From contig OY997588.1 of assembly GCA_963921825.1 (NCBI GenBank), positions 9,810,001 to 9,874,000 of the forward strand: a DNA stretch of 64,000 bases, read 5' to 3'. Of the stretch, positions 11,970-24,819 are shown one piece after another (position 1 is the stretch's first letter; the number at the start of each line of letters is the position of its first letter). This DNA is from Erodium maritimum. Lineage: Eukaryota > Streptophyta > Magnoliopsida > Geraniales > Geraniaceae. The notes beneath the pieces are model-generated. The model worked only from the letters and a program-made list of their open reading frames with translations. It made no database searches and was not told the origin of the DNA. A program made the translations under genes and the position numbers.

Positions 11970-14900
11970 ATGGAACCCAGAAGAGTGAAGCTCTTATGGG
12001 TTGTGTTTGTTGTGGGAATTAATGTTTTGGGTATGAACTCGGTTGCTGGGTTTGAGGATGGTTTTGAGGATTGGAATGTGACAGAGGCTCAGCTTTCTTA
12101 TATGGAGTCTTTTGGGGTCTCTGATGCTGTCAATCCTCTTATGGTTGACCTCACTCTCATTCACCCAGCTGATGCACAAGCAGGTACTAACACTCTCTCT
12201 CTCTCCCTCTCTTGTAGATTTCACTTTCACCTGATTTGATTCAACTTGGTGTCTGGTTTTGTGTGGAACAAAGTCTTGACCTTTTCTTGTGTTGTGGGTT
12301 TAGTAAGAAATTGAATAAGATGCACTTTAGGTGCAACTTAAGTTGGTTTTGCTTCTGCTAAGGATGTTGGTTCTGGAATTGATATGTTGAGACTACAGCT
12401 GAATTTTTCATTCTGAAATTTGGGTGCAACTACTTTACCAATAAGTTTTAAACCCCTTTATTGTATTCAGATTCAGTTTGGAACCCCCTTCTTATCCTGT
12501 GCTGATATAGTTTCTGTGTTGTCTTTTTTTGAAGTGTTTTGAGTCCGATTTTTATGCATTGTAATTGTGAATGTTAATTTTTTTTGATAAGTCTGGTGGT
12601 AGATTATAATTGCAATGGATTTGCAATTTTAGTTCGTTTTATTTGAATCTTGTTTTGTATCATGACCTTATTTACTGCTTGTGGATGTTGTTTTCCAGTT
12701 TGTGCTGATGGAACATTACCTGGGTATCATATGGATAGAGGATCTGGCTCGGGAGCTAACAGTTGGCTTATTCAGTTGGAGGTCTGTATAAAGATAAATA
12801 TGCCCGAACTAGTATTATATTTTCTCCACATATGCTTCTTAGATGTCTCTCCTCTATATTGATGTTTGTAGTTCCAACAAATAGATTACTGAACTTTTCA
12901 TTGTATAAGTAAATTTAATCTTTAGTTCCAAGTAATTTTAACTCTTCTTTGCCATGGACATTGATAACTTTGCCTCAAATCAAAATTTTATTCACCAAGA
13001 ATTTTAGCGGTCACCTTAGATGGATGCCACTTCAATGGAAAAACACATAAATCTCAACAATGCACTATGTTTTTTTTTTTCATTTTTATAAATTTAAATT
13101 CTTCTATGGGGAACTAGTATGAACTGAATGTTTCAGATGTTTTTCGTGTATCTGATTGACACTTTGTTATGTCAAACATCTTGTGACAGGGAGGAGGATG
13201 GTGTAACAACCGTAGAACGTGTGTTTACCGAAAAACAACACGACGTGGGTCGTCGAAATATATGGAAAAGCAAATACCATTTACAGGGATATTGAGCAAT
13301 AAACCCGAAGATAACCCTGGTATGTATTCAAAATATAGTCTTCAATTACCACTAGTAATCTATTCTGGCTTCTGCTTCTGTGCATCTTCGTAATTTTCAT
13401 GTTTCTTGTTTAGCTTTCATATCTTACCATTTCATAACTTTCTTCTCAATGCAGATTTTTTCAACTGGAATAGAATAAAACTTCGTTACTGTGATGGTGC
13501 CTCTTTTGGTGGTGATGGTGAAGATAAGGTTTGAATCATCATATTGTTTACACATGAAGAAGAGTATATAAGTCTTACATAATGTATTAAAGGAAAGTGG
13601 TTCTCTTTTAGGTTGCACAACTCCAATTTAGAGGACAGCGTATATATGAAGCTGCCATTCAGGATCTAATGTCAAAGGGAATGAAAAATGCTGATCAGGT
13701 TTTTAGTTTTTCTAATAACCCCTCTTTCCATCTTCATATGTCTTGCATCCATTTTCACTTCTGAGTTTTGCAGGCTCTTCTTTCTGGGTGCTCTGCCGGA
13801 GGCCTAGCATCTATATTGCATTGTGATGAGTTCGGGGCCTTGTTTCCAAGCAATGTTAGAGTCAAGTGCCTGAGTGATGCTGGATTATTTCTCGATGCGT
13901 AAGTAGCTTTTTGTTTGTATTTTGTTGAAGTTGAACCCACATCGGGAAAATATAAGAATAAAGAGCTATTTATAAAGGTTAGGGTCATACCCAACTAATA
14001 AGGTTAACTTTTTAGTTGTGGAAGCCTGGCCCGATTTAAGTATTCCGTTTTAAACAAAAAAAATTACATATTTATTTCCCGCATAATAAATACATGCATT
14101 TGTTCCTTGGATTAGATGTTTTATTATTCATTATTAGTGAACATAACCTTTTCTATTCTATCCATTACTGTAGGGCTGACGTAGCTGGCAAGCACACACT
14201 CAGGAACTTCTACAGTGGCGTGGTTGGGCTACAGGTAATGCGTATAGATAGTAAATTTCCATACCTTAAATCTTTTATGGTCAGTGATTCATGCTATACC
14301 AACACTCTAGCTTACTGACTATTGTGTAAGCTTTTGTGATTTAATATGTCGTTGTTTTGCTTGATTGTAACAGGGAGTGGAAAAGAATCTACCACAAATA
14401 TGTACTAACCATCTTGACCCAACCTCGGTAATATTTTTCGTATGACATACATTGCACAGCATATTCCTGGAACAGAAAATCATCTAACTCATTCTCATAT
14501 ATTGGATTCTGTATGTATCCCTTCCAGTGCTTCTTTCCGGAAAACCTGATCAACAACATTAAAACCCCGCTATTTATCCTAAACACAGCATATGATGTAT
14601 GGCAGGTAATAGTCCACTTATGTTCAATGAATAATGTAACACAGCTTTGTGTATGTATGTGGGATAATCGGGTGTATCAAAGCATTTGGTCTCAAGACCT
14701 TGCTTATACATAAGCAAGGGAGCACCGAACTTTGTTCTGAAAGCATGAGCTACCTTATGTAGAAGAGGGTTCTCATTTTTTTGTAACACTCACCTTGAGA
14801 GAGGCCTATACAATGGCTGACAAGATAGAGAGAGGCCCAAAGGGCAGGATAGTGAGAAGCCCAACATAAGTTGGGAAGAAATAAATGAGTAGGGTACCGC

Positions 14901-15611
14901 TTTGGGACTTGAAACAGATCTTAAGACCAAAGTTCAAGTGCTTGACCAGCTGGACAAGCAAGTTTTGGTAGCTGACAACATATATTGATCTATAGTTTCC
15001 TACTTGAAATCAGATCCACCAAAGTTTAGCCACACCACCATCAGATCCCAAAGGAGAGTGGCAGGATTGCAAAAACAACCATTTAAAGTGCTCTCCATCA
15101 CAGATCCAATTTCTGCAAGGTAGTTTCAGATGCAAGAAGCTTATATTAGAACTTAGTGTTTATGTTTTTTTTTAAACTAATCAATTATATGAAACAGATT
15201 TCAGGACCCAAATGCTGAGTTCATTAAAGAAGTTCTCTATGTCTAAGCAAAATGGGATGTTTATAAATTCATGTTTTGCTCACTGCCAATCTGAGAGGCA
15301 GGACACATGGTTCGCTGACGATTCTCCTGTCATTGGAGACAAGGTATGTTTTGTCTCTACATATGTCTTCATTCCTTCTGCATAAAGTTTGGGAAACCTT
15401 ATACATATAAAAACACATGATTACAAGACTTGTTTTATTAAACAAGACATTGTAGAAAACTTATTCTAAGAGTACATTTGCTGATATATATATGCAGCCT
15501 GTTGCGCTAGCTGTTGGAGACTGGTATTTTGACAGATCGAGTGTGAAAGCCATTGATTGCCCGTATCCTTGTGATAAAACTTGCCACAATTTGGATGCCG
15601 GGGGAGCCTGA
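11970..15611 (+). CDS. PAE: pectin acetylesterase (CE13/Notum family)
   Basis: The enzyme removes acetyl groups from cell-wall pectin after secretion. Twelve exons can be read: 11970-12183, 12699-12781, 13190-13319, 13455-13528, 13612-13698, 13774-13898, 14174-14234, 14374-14427, 14528-14605, 15014-15119, 15198-15343 and 15498-15611. All are GT-AG and in phase, giving 423 residues, normal for the family. The N-terminus has a hydrophobic signal segment (about residues 8-27). The nucleophile Ser lies in [10 protein letters not shown]. The likely acid is the Asp of NTAYDVWQ and the likely base the His of SCFAHCQSE. Other family blocks are [20 protein letters not shown] and AVGDWYFDR. No break or frameshift is seen. 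The intron between exons 6 and 7 (13899-14173) contains a repeat-like phrase (AACCCACATCGGG) typical of dispersed plant repeats. Confidence 0.92.
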
Positions 15612-16397
15612 TTCTAACCTATTGGCTTGTACTAAGTTGTAGTTTATAAAGTGATCCGTCCTGTCAATTATTCAGAAGAACTTAGCAATTCATTGAGTAT
15701 TTGACATAGAACAATAAAGAGGTTTCTTCAAGTGTTGTGTAATTGCTGCTATGCAAATATAAGAGGCCAATTGATCTCAAAAGTGGTCTTGTGAGCTGCA
15801 TGTGTGATTATCAGCAATTTGTTTACATCATAGAGGTTTTAATGACAAAGTGGATGGTCATTAAGTCGTTTCAACATGGATATAGTTGATTTTGGGCCCA
15901 GTATGTCCACAGATTAAGTATTTGAATTATTGTTCCAAGGATCCAAGTTCAAACGGGTTGAACCCTTAAACTACTGTTTTCCTCCCAATTTAGGGAAGCA
16001 TGTTCTCTATGTGAAGCCCATAATAAGCTATAACTTAAAGCAGAAACAATGGGCTGCCTCAAACTTGTGCAAATGTTCAATGCCAAGTTTACACACTTGC
16101 TTGGCAATGAAATTCCCACTTAAAGTGTAAATTCTATTTATAATGGTTATTCTTGATTAAATTTTTACATGGTATTAGAATTTGTTAATTTGTCTACGAG
16201 AAATCCATACTTATGTGACATGTTTGACTTGTTTGTCACCTTCACTTTAGCACCTTCAATCTATACGAAGATATTATTTTATGACTCGTGTGTAGATGTC
16301 CAATCATACGGGTTAACGTAGTGAAGTTAATTACATGTCATAAAAATAAATAAATAAATAAATAATTATTTATACAGTTTTTGAGTACACTCAACTA
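15612..16397. other. 3' flank of pectin acetylesterase, intergenic
   Basis: AT-rich sequence with a possible polyadenylation signal (AATAAAG near 15713). An AAAT microsatellite lies near 16346-16364. No gene is seen. Confidence 0.5.
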
Positions 16398-18359
16398 TAG
16401 CGTCTCCAATGGTAAACAAATAGTTATGGGTAGGGAGGGGTGGTAGGAAAACATTTTCACTCTCTTCCAAACAACTAGCTCCTATCACTAGCATTATAGT
16501 GGTAACCACCAGTTAGTTGTAGAATCTAATTGTTTGGGTGTTTTTATAATTTTAATATTTTCAAAACACTCCCAAATCAAACTACTAATTTTATTCATAT
16601 TAAATAAAAACCACATAGGATAATTAAACAAACGACAACAAGGCGGGAGATCATTTAACTAATTTTTAATCGCGCCAATGTACGGACGCCATTTCGACTG
16701 ATCTTTGAGCAACTCCCACAAAGCATGTTTTGTCCATTTCCTGTGGATCTTCTTGTAGTCGGACGTAGTCGCAACATAGATTTCCTCGTCGGTTTTTCCT
16801 AATATAAGGTCTTTGAGACGTCCCCGGTAGGTGTCATCAAAGTGCTTGCACTTTTTTTGGTTAGTCTTGGCAAAGTGATTCTTTATATTTTTTGCGTCCG
16901 TTTAGGCCAACTTTTGTCTCTTGTGGAAACATTTTTTTTATAAGCTCAGGATTTTGTTAATGAAACCTATTCCAAGAAAGGAAAGAGGTCTAGAATGACC
17001 TGATCCGAAAAGGCCCATGTAAAAAAAACCAACGATTACAAGGAGTTCTCGAAAGAGCTAAAGGGCCACATCTAGGAAAAAAGGGAGGACTATAAGTCCA
17101 AAAGAAACATGATCACGACCGAAGTAAAATCAACCCTCATCGATGACCCACTATTTACCTTTTGATGTTAAATTCGGATAGTCAAAAGCCTTCACTTGAG
17201 TAGGCTGAGCAATTTGAACGTTTCGAGCTTGCGCAACCTGTTTCCAAACATCAACATGATTAACGAGTCTTTCACGACTTAAAGAATGTGCTCTTGATTT
17301 AGATTTAGCAGTATAATAATCCGATAAATGTTTATGGGGGTGACTGTTCGGTTTCGGGGGATTGAGAAGGGCGTTCTTCTTAGGGATACCCTGCTGCTGC
17401 ATTACCCCGCTTGCATTACCCCGCTTGCATTGTGCACCTCTTTCCCTTTACTAACCACAACCTCCGAAGCCGCATCGTCTGAAACATCTAAAGGCTTCAA
17501 ACCCCAAGTACACTCATCAACTACAACTAACTATCCACTTATACCTATAGACGAGTTCTGAGCATCGTTCCTCGTCTGCTGCATGATTTGAGCATCGTTC
17601 CTACCACTTTGGTACGCGTTCACAATTTGCACGTACTTCTCTTGAAATTTAGTGACCTTTTTGCTGAGTTGATGCTAGTGGTCCTTGCAATTCTTCCACG
17701 CGCGTTCTAGGTCGGTTGGCTTCCTCAATTGATAGACCTCGACCGTGACTTTCGTCCAGTATTTCTTGGTCTTCTGGACTTTCCTTTGATGTATTGATAG
17801 AATGGTTGAGCCATACCTTTGTCAACTGCTGCTCCTCTTCAATCGGGGCATATTGGGAAGGTTGCTCATTAGTGAATTGCGATGACGGTCAATGGGAATG
17901 TTAGAGCGGGTTGAATTGCGACCGCAGATCGGATTGGGTGGGTTGCAGGAGAGAGGAGTAGGATTTGAGATGAGAGTTTATCTCTTCTTCAGTGGCTACC
18001 GACTCGTCCTCGTTCAACTCCATATTTTAGAGTATGAATTCGAACTGCTTATGGTCAGCCATTGCAGGGATGTTGGAAAAATATGGTGTAGAAGAGAAGA
18101 GAAGAGGTGTAGAAGAGAAGATATGTGAATTTTGTGTAGGGTAGATAGTGTATATATAAGAAAAATTAGGGATTTTTGAAAATCTATCGACGCTACATGG
18201 CGCGTCGTCATTGGGCCTACGTCGCTGAGTCCCATCATTACAGGATCTGTCGATGATGCGCTGTAATGAGCGCTGCTGCAACGTCTCCCACGACGAAGAA
18301 GCGTTGCAGAAGGCATTGTAAATGCTGCAACGTTTCTCAAACGACCGTTGCAAATGCTC
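16398..18359 (-). mobile_element. decayed PIF/Harbinger-like element
   Basis: The ends are related but diverged inverted repeats: AGCGTCTCCAATGG at the left and the complement AGCATTTGCAACGG at the right, similar to TIRs of plant PIF/Harbinger elements. The right edge abuts TAA, the usual 3-bp TSD of the superfamily, but no clean left TSD is seen. The body carries a broken minus-strand gene. Boundaries are approximate. Confidence 0.5.
16660..18060 (-). pseudogene. Myb/SANT-like ORF1 remnant of a PIF/Harbinger element
   Basis: Complement 18060-16660 shows pieces of the plant Myb/SANT-like (NAM-associated) protein that accompanies PIF transposases. In order they are EEEQQLTKVWLNHS, TKVTVEVYQLRKPTD with RAWKNCKDH, KVTKFQEKYVQIVNAYQSGR, and at the end DYKKIHRKWTKHALWELLKD followed by QSKWRPY. 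The pieces lie in different frames and are separated by stops, so the gene is dead. The family assignment rests on the KxxWxxxH and HALWELLKDxxKW patterns; no transposase half is visible nearby. Confidence 0.55.
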
Positions 18360-19053
18360 TAACGAGATTGATATTGTTTTTTTGGAGTCAAACCAAATAT
18401 AAATATCTTATTTTACACAAAGAATGCGATGAAGTACCGAATGGACAAAATTTATTTTCTATAAACAATAGAAATGTCAATAAGATTCATGAACCCATCA
18501 TGAAGTTCCCTTCGGGAGAGCATATATATACTTATGGACTCTCTAAAATATATTCCAATCACACTTGTCATCTATACATGATTCAATTAAGAATCCTATT
18601 CTCTCTTTTTATATGATTATCCTGGAATTGAAATCCCTAGCTCTGTTATATTCCAAACAGCAAGACAGAGTTGGTTCTTTGATTTTTATACTACAAAAGT
18701 AGTAATCATGCTAGAGTCATGCATGTTACTCTTCATAATATCTTATTATGATGTGAATATTAAAAGAAGCTACATATGTATACTGTTGGAAAATGAAAAT
18801 AAGTTGTTGTGAGCTCACATAAGAAGATTTGGAAATCAATGGCAATGATTGTGGTGGGATTTGTTTAATTAGAGATATGCAAATAGTCTGCCAATCCAGT
18901 TTTGACTTTTGTTTTGTTATTGAGTTCCTTCCCGTCCTTCCACAACCGGCTGGTTAACATTTTGGATTAACAAAATCTAGAAAATCAAAAGTGCTTCTCC
19001 GAACGTTTCAAGAAAACGGTGCTAGGTTTTTCATTTGAGTCTCAAACGATCAG
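18360..19053. other. AT-rich intergenic region
   Basis: No gene, RNA or clear repeat is recognised in this stretch. Confidence 0.5.
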
Positions 19054-19284
19054 ATTTTAATTGGGATAAATATAATTCTTAACCATATACTTTATCTTAG
19101 TTTTACGTTTAAATCGTGCTTCATCTTTCGTTTCAGTTTCTATTTGCGACTTTTCTAAATTTTATGGTTCTTAACATAAAAGTGACAAAATCCGTTTGAC
19201 TTCACAGATACGTTTGTTTAAGTACCCAACCTCTAAAATGCATAAGTTTTTGTCAGGTTATGAAAATAAAGGTCAACCATAGTT

Positions 19285-20137
19285 CTCTGCCGCCACACCC
19301 CAAACTCATGGCTATGGCCATGGTTATTAACATGACCTATGCCATGATTATGTTTCTCTCTTCTATACACGTTTTCTCCCTTGCACCTCTTCTTCTGAGT
19401 CTGCGAAGGTTCCTCTCGAACCGCCTCTAGCTGTCGCGACGTTGACCTCTTCTCGCCACTAACGACACATCTCCCGACTTGTTTCGGTCCCTCCTCTACA
19501 ACTCCGAGGGTTTTCGTCTCTCAGGTCGAGTTCTCTAATGTTGCCGCCGCCGCCTTTGAAGCCGCCGTCGTCTCTGATGTCGTCGCGGTCTCTGATGTCG
19601 CCGCCGCAGTCTCTGCATTCGTTCCTGAATCCGCAGCCGCCGTCTCTAAAACCATCGCCGACGCGTCCTTCTCCCTGGCCTCCGTCATCGCCACCGCCTC
19701 AACCCCTTTTCCGATTATGGTTCTGGCTAATTGGAAGTGTCCCTTTTATTTTATCTAAGTTTTTTTTTGCAGGATCCATCCCGTCAGGAGGAATGCTAGA
19801 TTCCCTAGGCTTTAGGGACTAGCCTTGGAGGGGTCCCTGGTATAGGTCGGACTGGGACTTCCAGTACCACTTTCTTTCTTACCCCCCCCCCCCCCCCCCC
19901 CCCCCCCCTCTGTTCCTTCATGCCTTATGGCGGCCTTAATGGGATGCTGAAATCTGTTTCAACATGTTTCATTTATGTTTTCAATATCATATGTGACGGT
20001 TATATTGATAAAAAAAACTACGAACTTTTTGTTCTATGTATGTACTTTTCTAGTGGTCAGGGAACCTGTTCCTTGATGCACATCTCTGTTATACTTTGCT
20101 ATTAATGAAATTTGCACTTTTTAGTAAAAAAAAAAAG
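19285..20137 (+). mobile_element. non-LTR retroposon with 16-bp TSD, nested in a MULE-MITE
   Basis: It is bounded by the perfect 16-bp direct repeat AAGGTCAACCATAGTT (19269-19284 and 20138-20153). It starts with a GC-rich, CCG-rich body and ends ATTAATGAAATTTGCAC ... TTTTTAGTA followed by a tail of 11 A and a G. The reading frame at 19538-19822 is a low-complexity Pro/Ser translation of CCG repeats and probably not a protein. The TSD lies inside the MITE, so this insertion is younger than the MITE. Confidence 0.9.
19882..19918 (+). repeat. 37-nt poly-C tract
   Basis: An uninterrupted run of 37 C inside the retroposon. Its true length may differ, since such runs are prone to polymerase and assembly error. 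Confidence 0.9.
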
Positions 20138-20344
20138 AAGGTCAACCATAGTTAGGATGTGCAAATGAGATAAAGGTGAGGGTTAAGAAATGACGTTAAC
20201 CCTCACCTTTATGATAAGATTTACAAATTTTTGAAAAGTTACGATTAGAAATTGAAATAAAAGGTGAAGCACAATTATAACGTAGAATTGATGTAAAGTA
20301 CATAGCTAGGAACTATATTTATCCCATTCTAATTTTGGGAGATT

Positions 20345-21313
20345 TTTGTTACTCGGAATGAAAAAATTCAAAAAAGAATATATTCACTTTGATCGTTCAA
20401 GAATAGATAGTCATACCCTCTGTTTTTGTTTCTATCACACTTCATCTCATCATATGTCACATTATGTTCTAAACTATTTGAAAATCACCCACAATACTTT
20501 TGTTGGAGTATCCGCAACGGTGAGGAGTTTACGATTCTGATTCACTATTCAGTGAATCGTGAGTCGCACATTGTAGCGTGTGGTCCGTGCGGTTTACGAT
20601 TCACAAACATAAATTGGAGCCGTGAACTGCGGTTCACGAGCCGCATACGCTCAATCATGAGCCGCCATGTGGAGCTGGCGTGGAGCAAAAAAGAGCTGTT
20701 GCCTTTCAATGGATCTTAACGGTAAGTTTTTTTTAATTAAAAGAAATCTGAATTAACATTAAAAAATTCAGTTTTTTTTACCATTTATAAGTACCCATAT
20801 CCCTTTCATTAGTCCACTAACACCTTTTTCTCAAATTTCACTTCCCACAAAGCTTGTTTTGCGATAAAAAAAATGACTGACGACGAGACTCAGATACCTA
20901 CTTTACCAGAGCGAGGAGTACACACCGGAGAAACACGACTTCAACGTAGAGTAGAGCGGCCCAACAGCTTTCAACGGATGTTGCACATCAATCCTCCCAG
21001 CAACCCGCACGTACATCCATGCTTTTTTCTTTCTGAACCCTTGCATACAACCCCTCATCCCAATGAACCCCAACCTCAGTCTCCAATTTTACGCTTACCT
21101 CGATGATTCCCAATGTAACGCCAACGACAATAGCGACAACCGGATGTCGTTTCAGGTGTCCTCTATCGGGCCTTTCCATTTTCCTCCTTCGAAATTGGCG
21201 TTTCTTTATTAATAAAATTTTGTGCTTATAAAAAAATGCTCAAAATATATACCAAAAATTTGAAACCTTTTTCACACGTATTGTCGAGTTTATATTTATA
21301 TATTACAACATTC
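20345..21313. other. repeat-like region, possible Harbinger-type 5' fragment
   Basis: At 20506 the sequence GAGTATCCGCAACGG resembles the PIF/Harbinger TIRs at 16398 and 50108. Downstream is a region rich in palindromic GAATCG/CGATTC-like phrases. The frame 20873-21106 (78 codons) has no recognised domain. The stretch ends near 21230 in TTATTAATAAAATTTTGTGC and an A-run, like a retroposon 3' end. No intact element or gene could be delimited. Confidence 0.35.
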
Positions 21314-21594
21314 CATTCTGTAAGACCCGCTCCCGGTCGAACCGGTGGCTTTTCAAGCAAGTTTGACTTGCTACCGGAAAGTCAACCGATGACTCAAGAA
21401 GTCACTCGGGACTTTTCCGGAACCCAAACGACTTAGCCATCATCACGGTTGGCTTAAGGGGAGAAATTCCTTTCGTTTGAGTATAATGTTGGAGGAAGTC
21501 AATTTTGGTCAAAACGAGACTTTTTATCGACTAAAAGCATTATTTTATTGTGCTGGAAATTATTTTGGAAAACTAAATAACCTACTTGGACACT

Positions 21595-24160
21595 TGTCAC
21601 GCCCCAAATCCGGTTCTTACCCGAACTCGAGGCATGACTTAGTAAAACATGAATAAAAAGATAACGATTCAAAAATAGGTTCATGAAAACTCCAATAAGT
21701 AACTCAATCCATAAAATTCAGTGTAGAGTATAAGTAACCCTCCAGGGGTGTAATAATAAACCTCTACAAAATCTGTTCTTAAACAAACGAAATAAAAGTG
21801 AAGTCTCTACTGACACCCACACCGAGAAGCTCCCGAGCCTCTACTCCTCAATCAAGCCTGTAAACACAACAATGAACTCACAGGGGTGAGCTTACGCTCA
21901 GTAGGGAAAACACATAACAAGGTAAACCTTAAACTCCAAAAGAATCAACGGCAACGTCAACAAGATCCATAATTCAACAACACAGTCAACAAGGTAGTTC
22001 ATAACAATGGGGAAAATGTAAACCAGCCAATGTCGTGGCACGTAAAGTCTCCACCCTCCGATCCACATAGGATGTGTCCTCTCGGATTTTCCCTCAAGTC
22101 CAGAGGAGACGCATAACATTGAGGCTACCGGAAACACCCTTCAGGGCCCATATCGTCGGCAGTCTCAGAAACGTCTCCAAAGGACTTTATGTCCTCGGGA
22201 ACCAAGGTATTACTCCCAGAGGAAGCATACACTTGGACAGTTCGATAATAGTTAGTTAAATATTGAATAACGCACTCAACTGGAAACACGAAACCATCCA
22301 ATTCCAATAACCACCAATCCATTACCACACATAGCTCACACATCACCAGTTCACCACAACATACAACACACGAATCACATAACCACATCACACCAATCAC
22401 ACAATCCCAACTTACCGTTCACTTACCAGTTTCGAACCACCGGGGCATCGATCACCTGATTGCACCGCTCGGTACAACCAGTCATACTCGATGATCCAAG
22501 CAACCATTTAAGCCAATCAAGTCATCATTCAAATACAATTAATGATCAAGTACGAGTTTAATCAACCAAACATAACAGCCTTCAATCGAGCATTCAAACA
22601 TGCAATTCCACTAGTTTCGTTAGACTCTTTAGCCTATCCACTAAGCAACCAACAACCAAGCATGTGATCCTAACACGCAACTAATCTGAGGGCTTTGCCA
22701 AGGCTCCTCTACCAGACAATCAATTCCCAAGTATTGAAAGCGAATTACACTAGTGAATGGCATCCTAATCGGTCACCACTAGACACTTCCGGTTATTAGT
22801 AATTGAAAGACGATTATGCTAGTTATTCGCATCCTATAGGAATTTCTAGGACCTTTCCAATTTTATTAACCTAGCATGCATATTAAGCATCATAAACGAG
22901 AGGTTAAGGCTTTCCCTACCTCAAGGTCTTCCTCTCAACACTTTGATGAAGTCCGATGATCACCACTCCGTCCTTCACTCGGGTCCCGGCGTGATCCTTG
23001 CTCCTCTAGCTCGATCCCCAAAGTCTTGGACACAAAGAAACGATAATTAGACTCCACTTAAACAGCAAGGAAGGCTCCCAAAACCCTTCCAAAGTTCAGC
23101 TCAAAACCAAGGTGCAAAACCCTCAAGAAACCCCCACCCTGGTCCGCCACGGACCTGGTCACGGATCCGTGAGGCTAACCATCACGGTCACCATCACGGA
23201 GCCGTGACGAGTGCCGTCACGGACTCCCTCACGGAGCCGTGACGTCGCCTGTCACGGGATCCGTCACGGATCCGTGGCGCACCAGGGCAGTTTCGCCCTT
23301 CTTCAACCTCCAGCTCCAATTCTCCGAAAAACCACCTTTAAACCCAGAATTTTACCCCTTCCAACTCCCAAAACAGTCCAAATCCTTCAATACTCCTTTA
23401 CCCATGGTAGGAATCAACACACAAACAAGTTTCCAATGATTCATCAAATCAAACCCAACTCAAAAGCTCCAACAAACCAATGATTTCTCAACAAAAATCC
23501 AACAAAGCTTCTCATCAACAACCTCTCCCACCATCTCTACTCAACCCAACAACATCTAGCAATTTTCACCCAAAACCCATGAAATAGATGAAGAGAAATG
23601 AGGATTAGAGAGTTCCATTACCTCTAGAATGTTGAGATGAAGAAGATGGTAGTGATTTTGAGGAGGAAAGGCTAGAGGAAGACTTCAAGTGGCCTCTTCT
23701 TCCTTGATTTTCCTTCAAGGCTCCATGGGAGCTCTTCTCCTTTGCTCCTCCTCTAGAATTCGGCTACAACAAGGAAAATGAGGTGATTTTGCCTTTCCAA
23801 TCTCATATAATACCTAGATGTAGCAATGACCTAAAAGCCCTTGAGCTAGATTCCCTTGTAGTAGCTTTTGGGAGGGTAAAAGGGACTATGACTATCCCTT
23901 TTTCTCTCTTTCAACCAAAAGAAGACAAGTGTCCACCTAGGTCATTTAATTTTCCAAAATAATTTCCAGCACTTTAAAAATAATGCTTTTAGTCGATAAA
24001 AAGTCTCGTTTTGACCAAAATTGACTTCCTTCAACATTATACTCAAACGAAAGGAAATTCTCCCCTGAAGCCAACCGTGATGATGGCTAAATCGTTTGGG
24101 TTCCGGAAAAGTCCCGAGTGACATCCGAAGTCATCGGTTCGATCGGAAGCGGGTCTTACA
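21595..24160 (-). mobile_element. second solo LTR nested in the first, opposite strand
   Basis: On the minus strand this 2,566-bp copy starts TGTAAGACCCGC (at 24160) and ends GGGGCGTGACA (at 21595). The perfect 5-bp TSD ACACT lies at 21590-21594 and 24161-24165. It matches the outer LTR nearly end to end, so the locus is a large imperfect inverted repeat with arms of 2.3-2.6 kb. Small frames inside, such as 23211-23483 on +, mirror the complement of 24614-24883 and are not genes. Confidence 0.88.
23150..23285. repeat. cluster of CACGG(A)TCCGTG palindromes in the nested LTR
   Basis: Short palindromic or near-palindromic phrases of the type CACGGATCCGTG, CACGGAGCCGTG and CGTCACGG recur about ten times in roughly 130 bp. 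The same cluster is at 24820-24950 in the outer LTR. Confidence 0.8.
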
Positions 24161-24819
24161 ACACTTGTCCCTTTTTGGTTGGAAGGGAGAGAGGGGAGTG
24201 GTCTTGGACCATTATACCCTCCCAAAAGCTTCTACAAGGGATTCTAGCTCAAGGGCTTTTAGTCATTTGATACATCTAGGTATTATTTGAGTTTGGAAGA
24301 GCAAAACCAACTCATTTCTTGTGGTGTAGCCGAAAATTGGAGGAGGAGCAAGGGAGAAGAGCTCCCATGGAGCTTTGAAGAAGAAACAAGAAAAAGGAGG
24401 CCACTTGAAGTCTTCCTCTAGCCATCCCTTCTCAAAATCCTTACCATCTTCTTCATCTCACTCTTCTAGAGGTAATGGAACTCTCAAATCCTCATTTCCC
24501 TTCATCTCTTTTCATGGGTTTTTGGGTGAAATTGCTAGATGTTGTTGGGTTTGAGTAGGAATGGTGGGAGGTGTTGTTGATAAGAAGCTTTGTTGGGTTT
24601 TTGTGAGAAATCATTATTTTGTTGGAGCTTTTAAGTTGGTTTTGATTTGATGAATCATTAGAAACTTGCTTGTTTGTTGATTCCTACCATGGGTAGAGGA
24701 GTATTGAAGGATTTTGACTGTTTTGGTAGTTGGAAGGGGTAAAATTTGGGGTTTGAAGGTGGTTTTTCGGAGAAAAGGAGCTGAAGGTTGAAGAAGGGCG
24801 AAACTGCCCTGGTGCGCCA

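Larger units (their letters stand above)
19063..20335. mobile_element. MULE-type MITE interrupted by a retroposon
   Basis: Inverted repeats of more than 90 bases begin GGGATAAATATAATTC at the left and GGGATAAATATAGTTCC on the complement of the right. The flanking 9-mers ATTTTAATT (19054-19062) and ATTCTAATT (20336-20344) match at 8 of 9 positions, the Mutator-type TSD length. Without the nested retroposon (19285-20137) and its extra TSD copy, the element is about 404 bp and non-coding. Confidence 0.8.
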
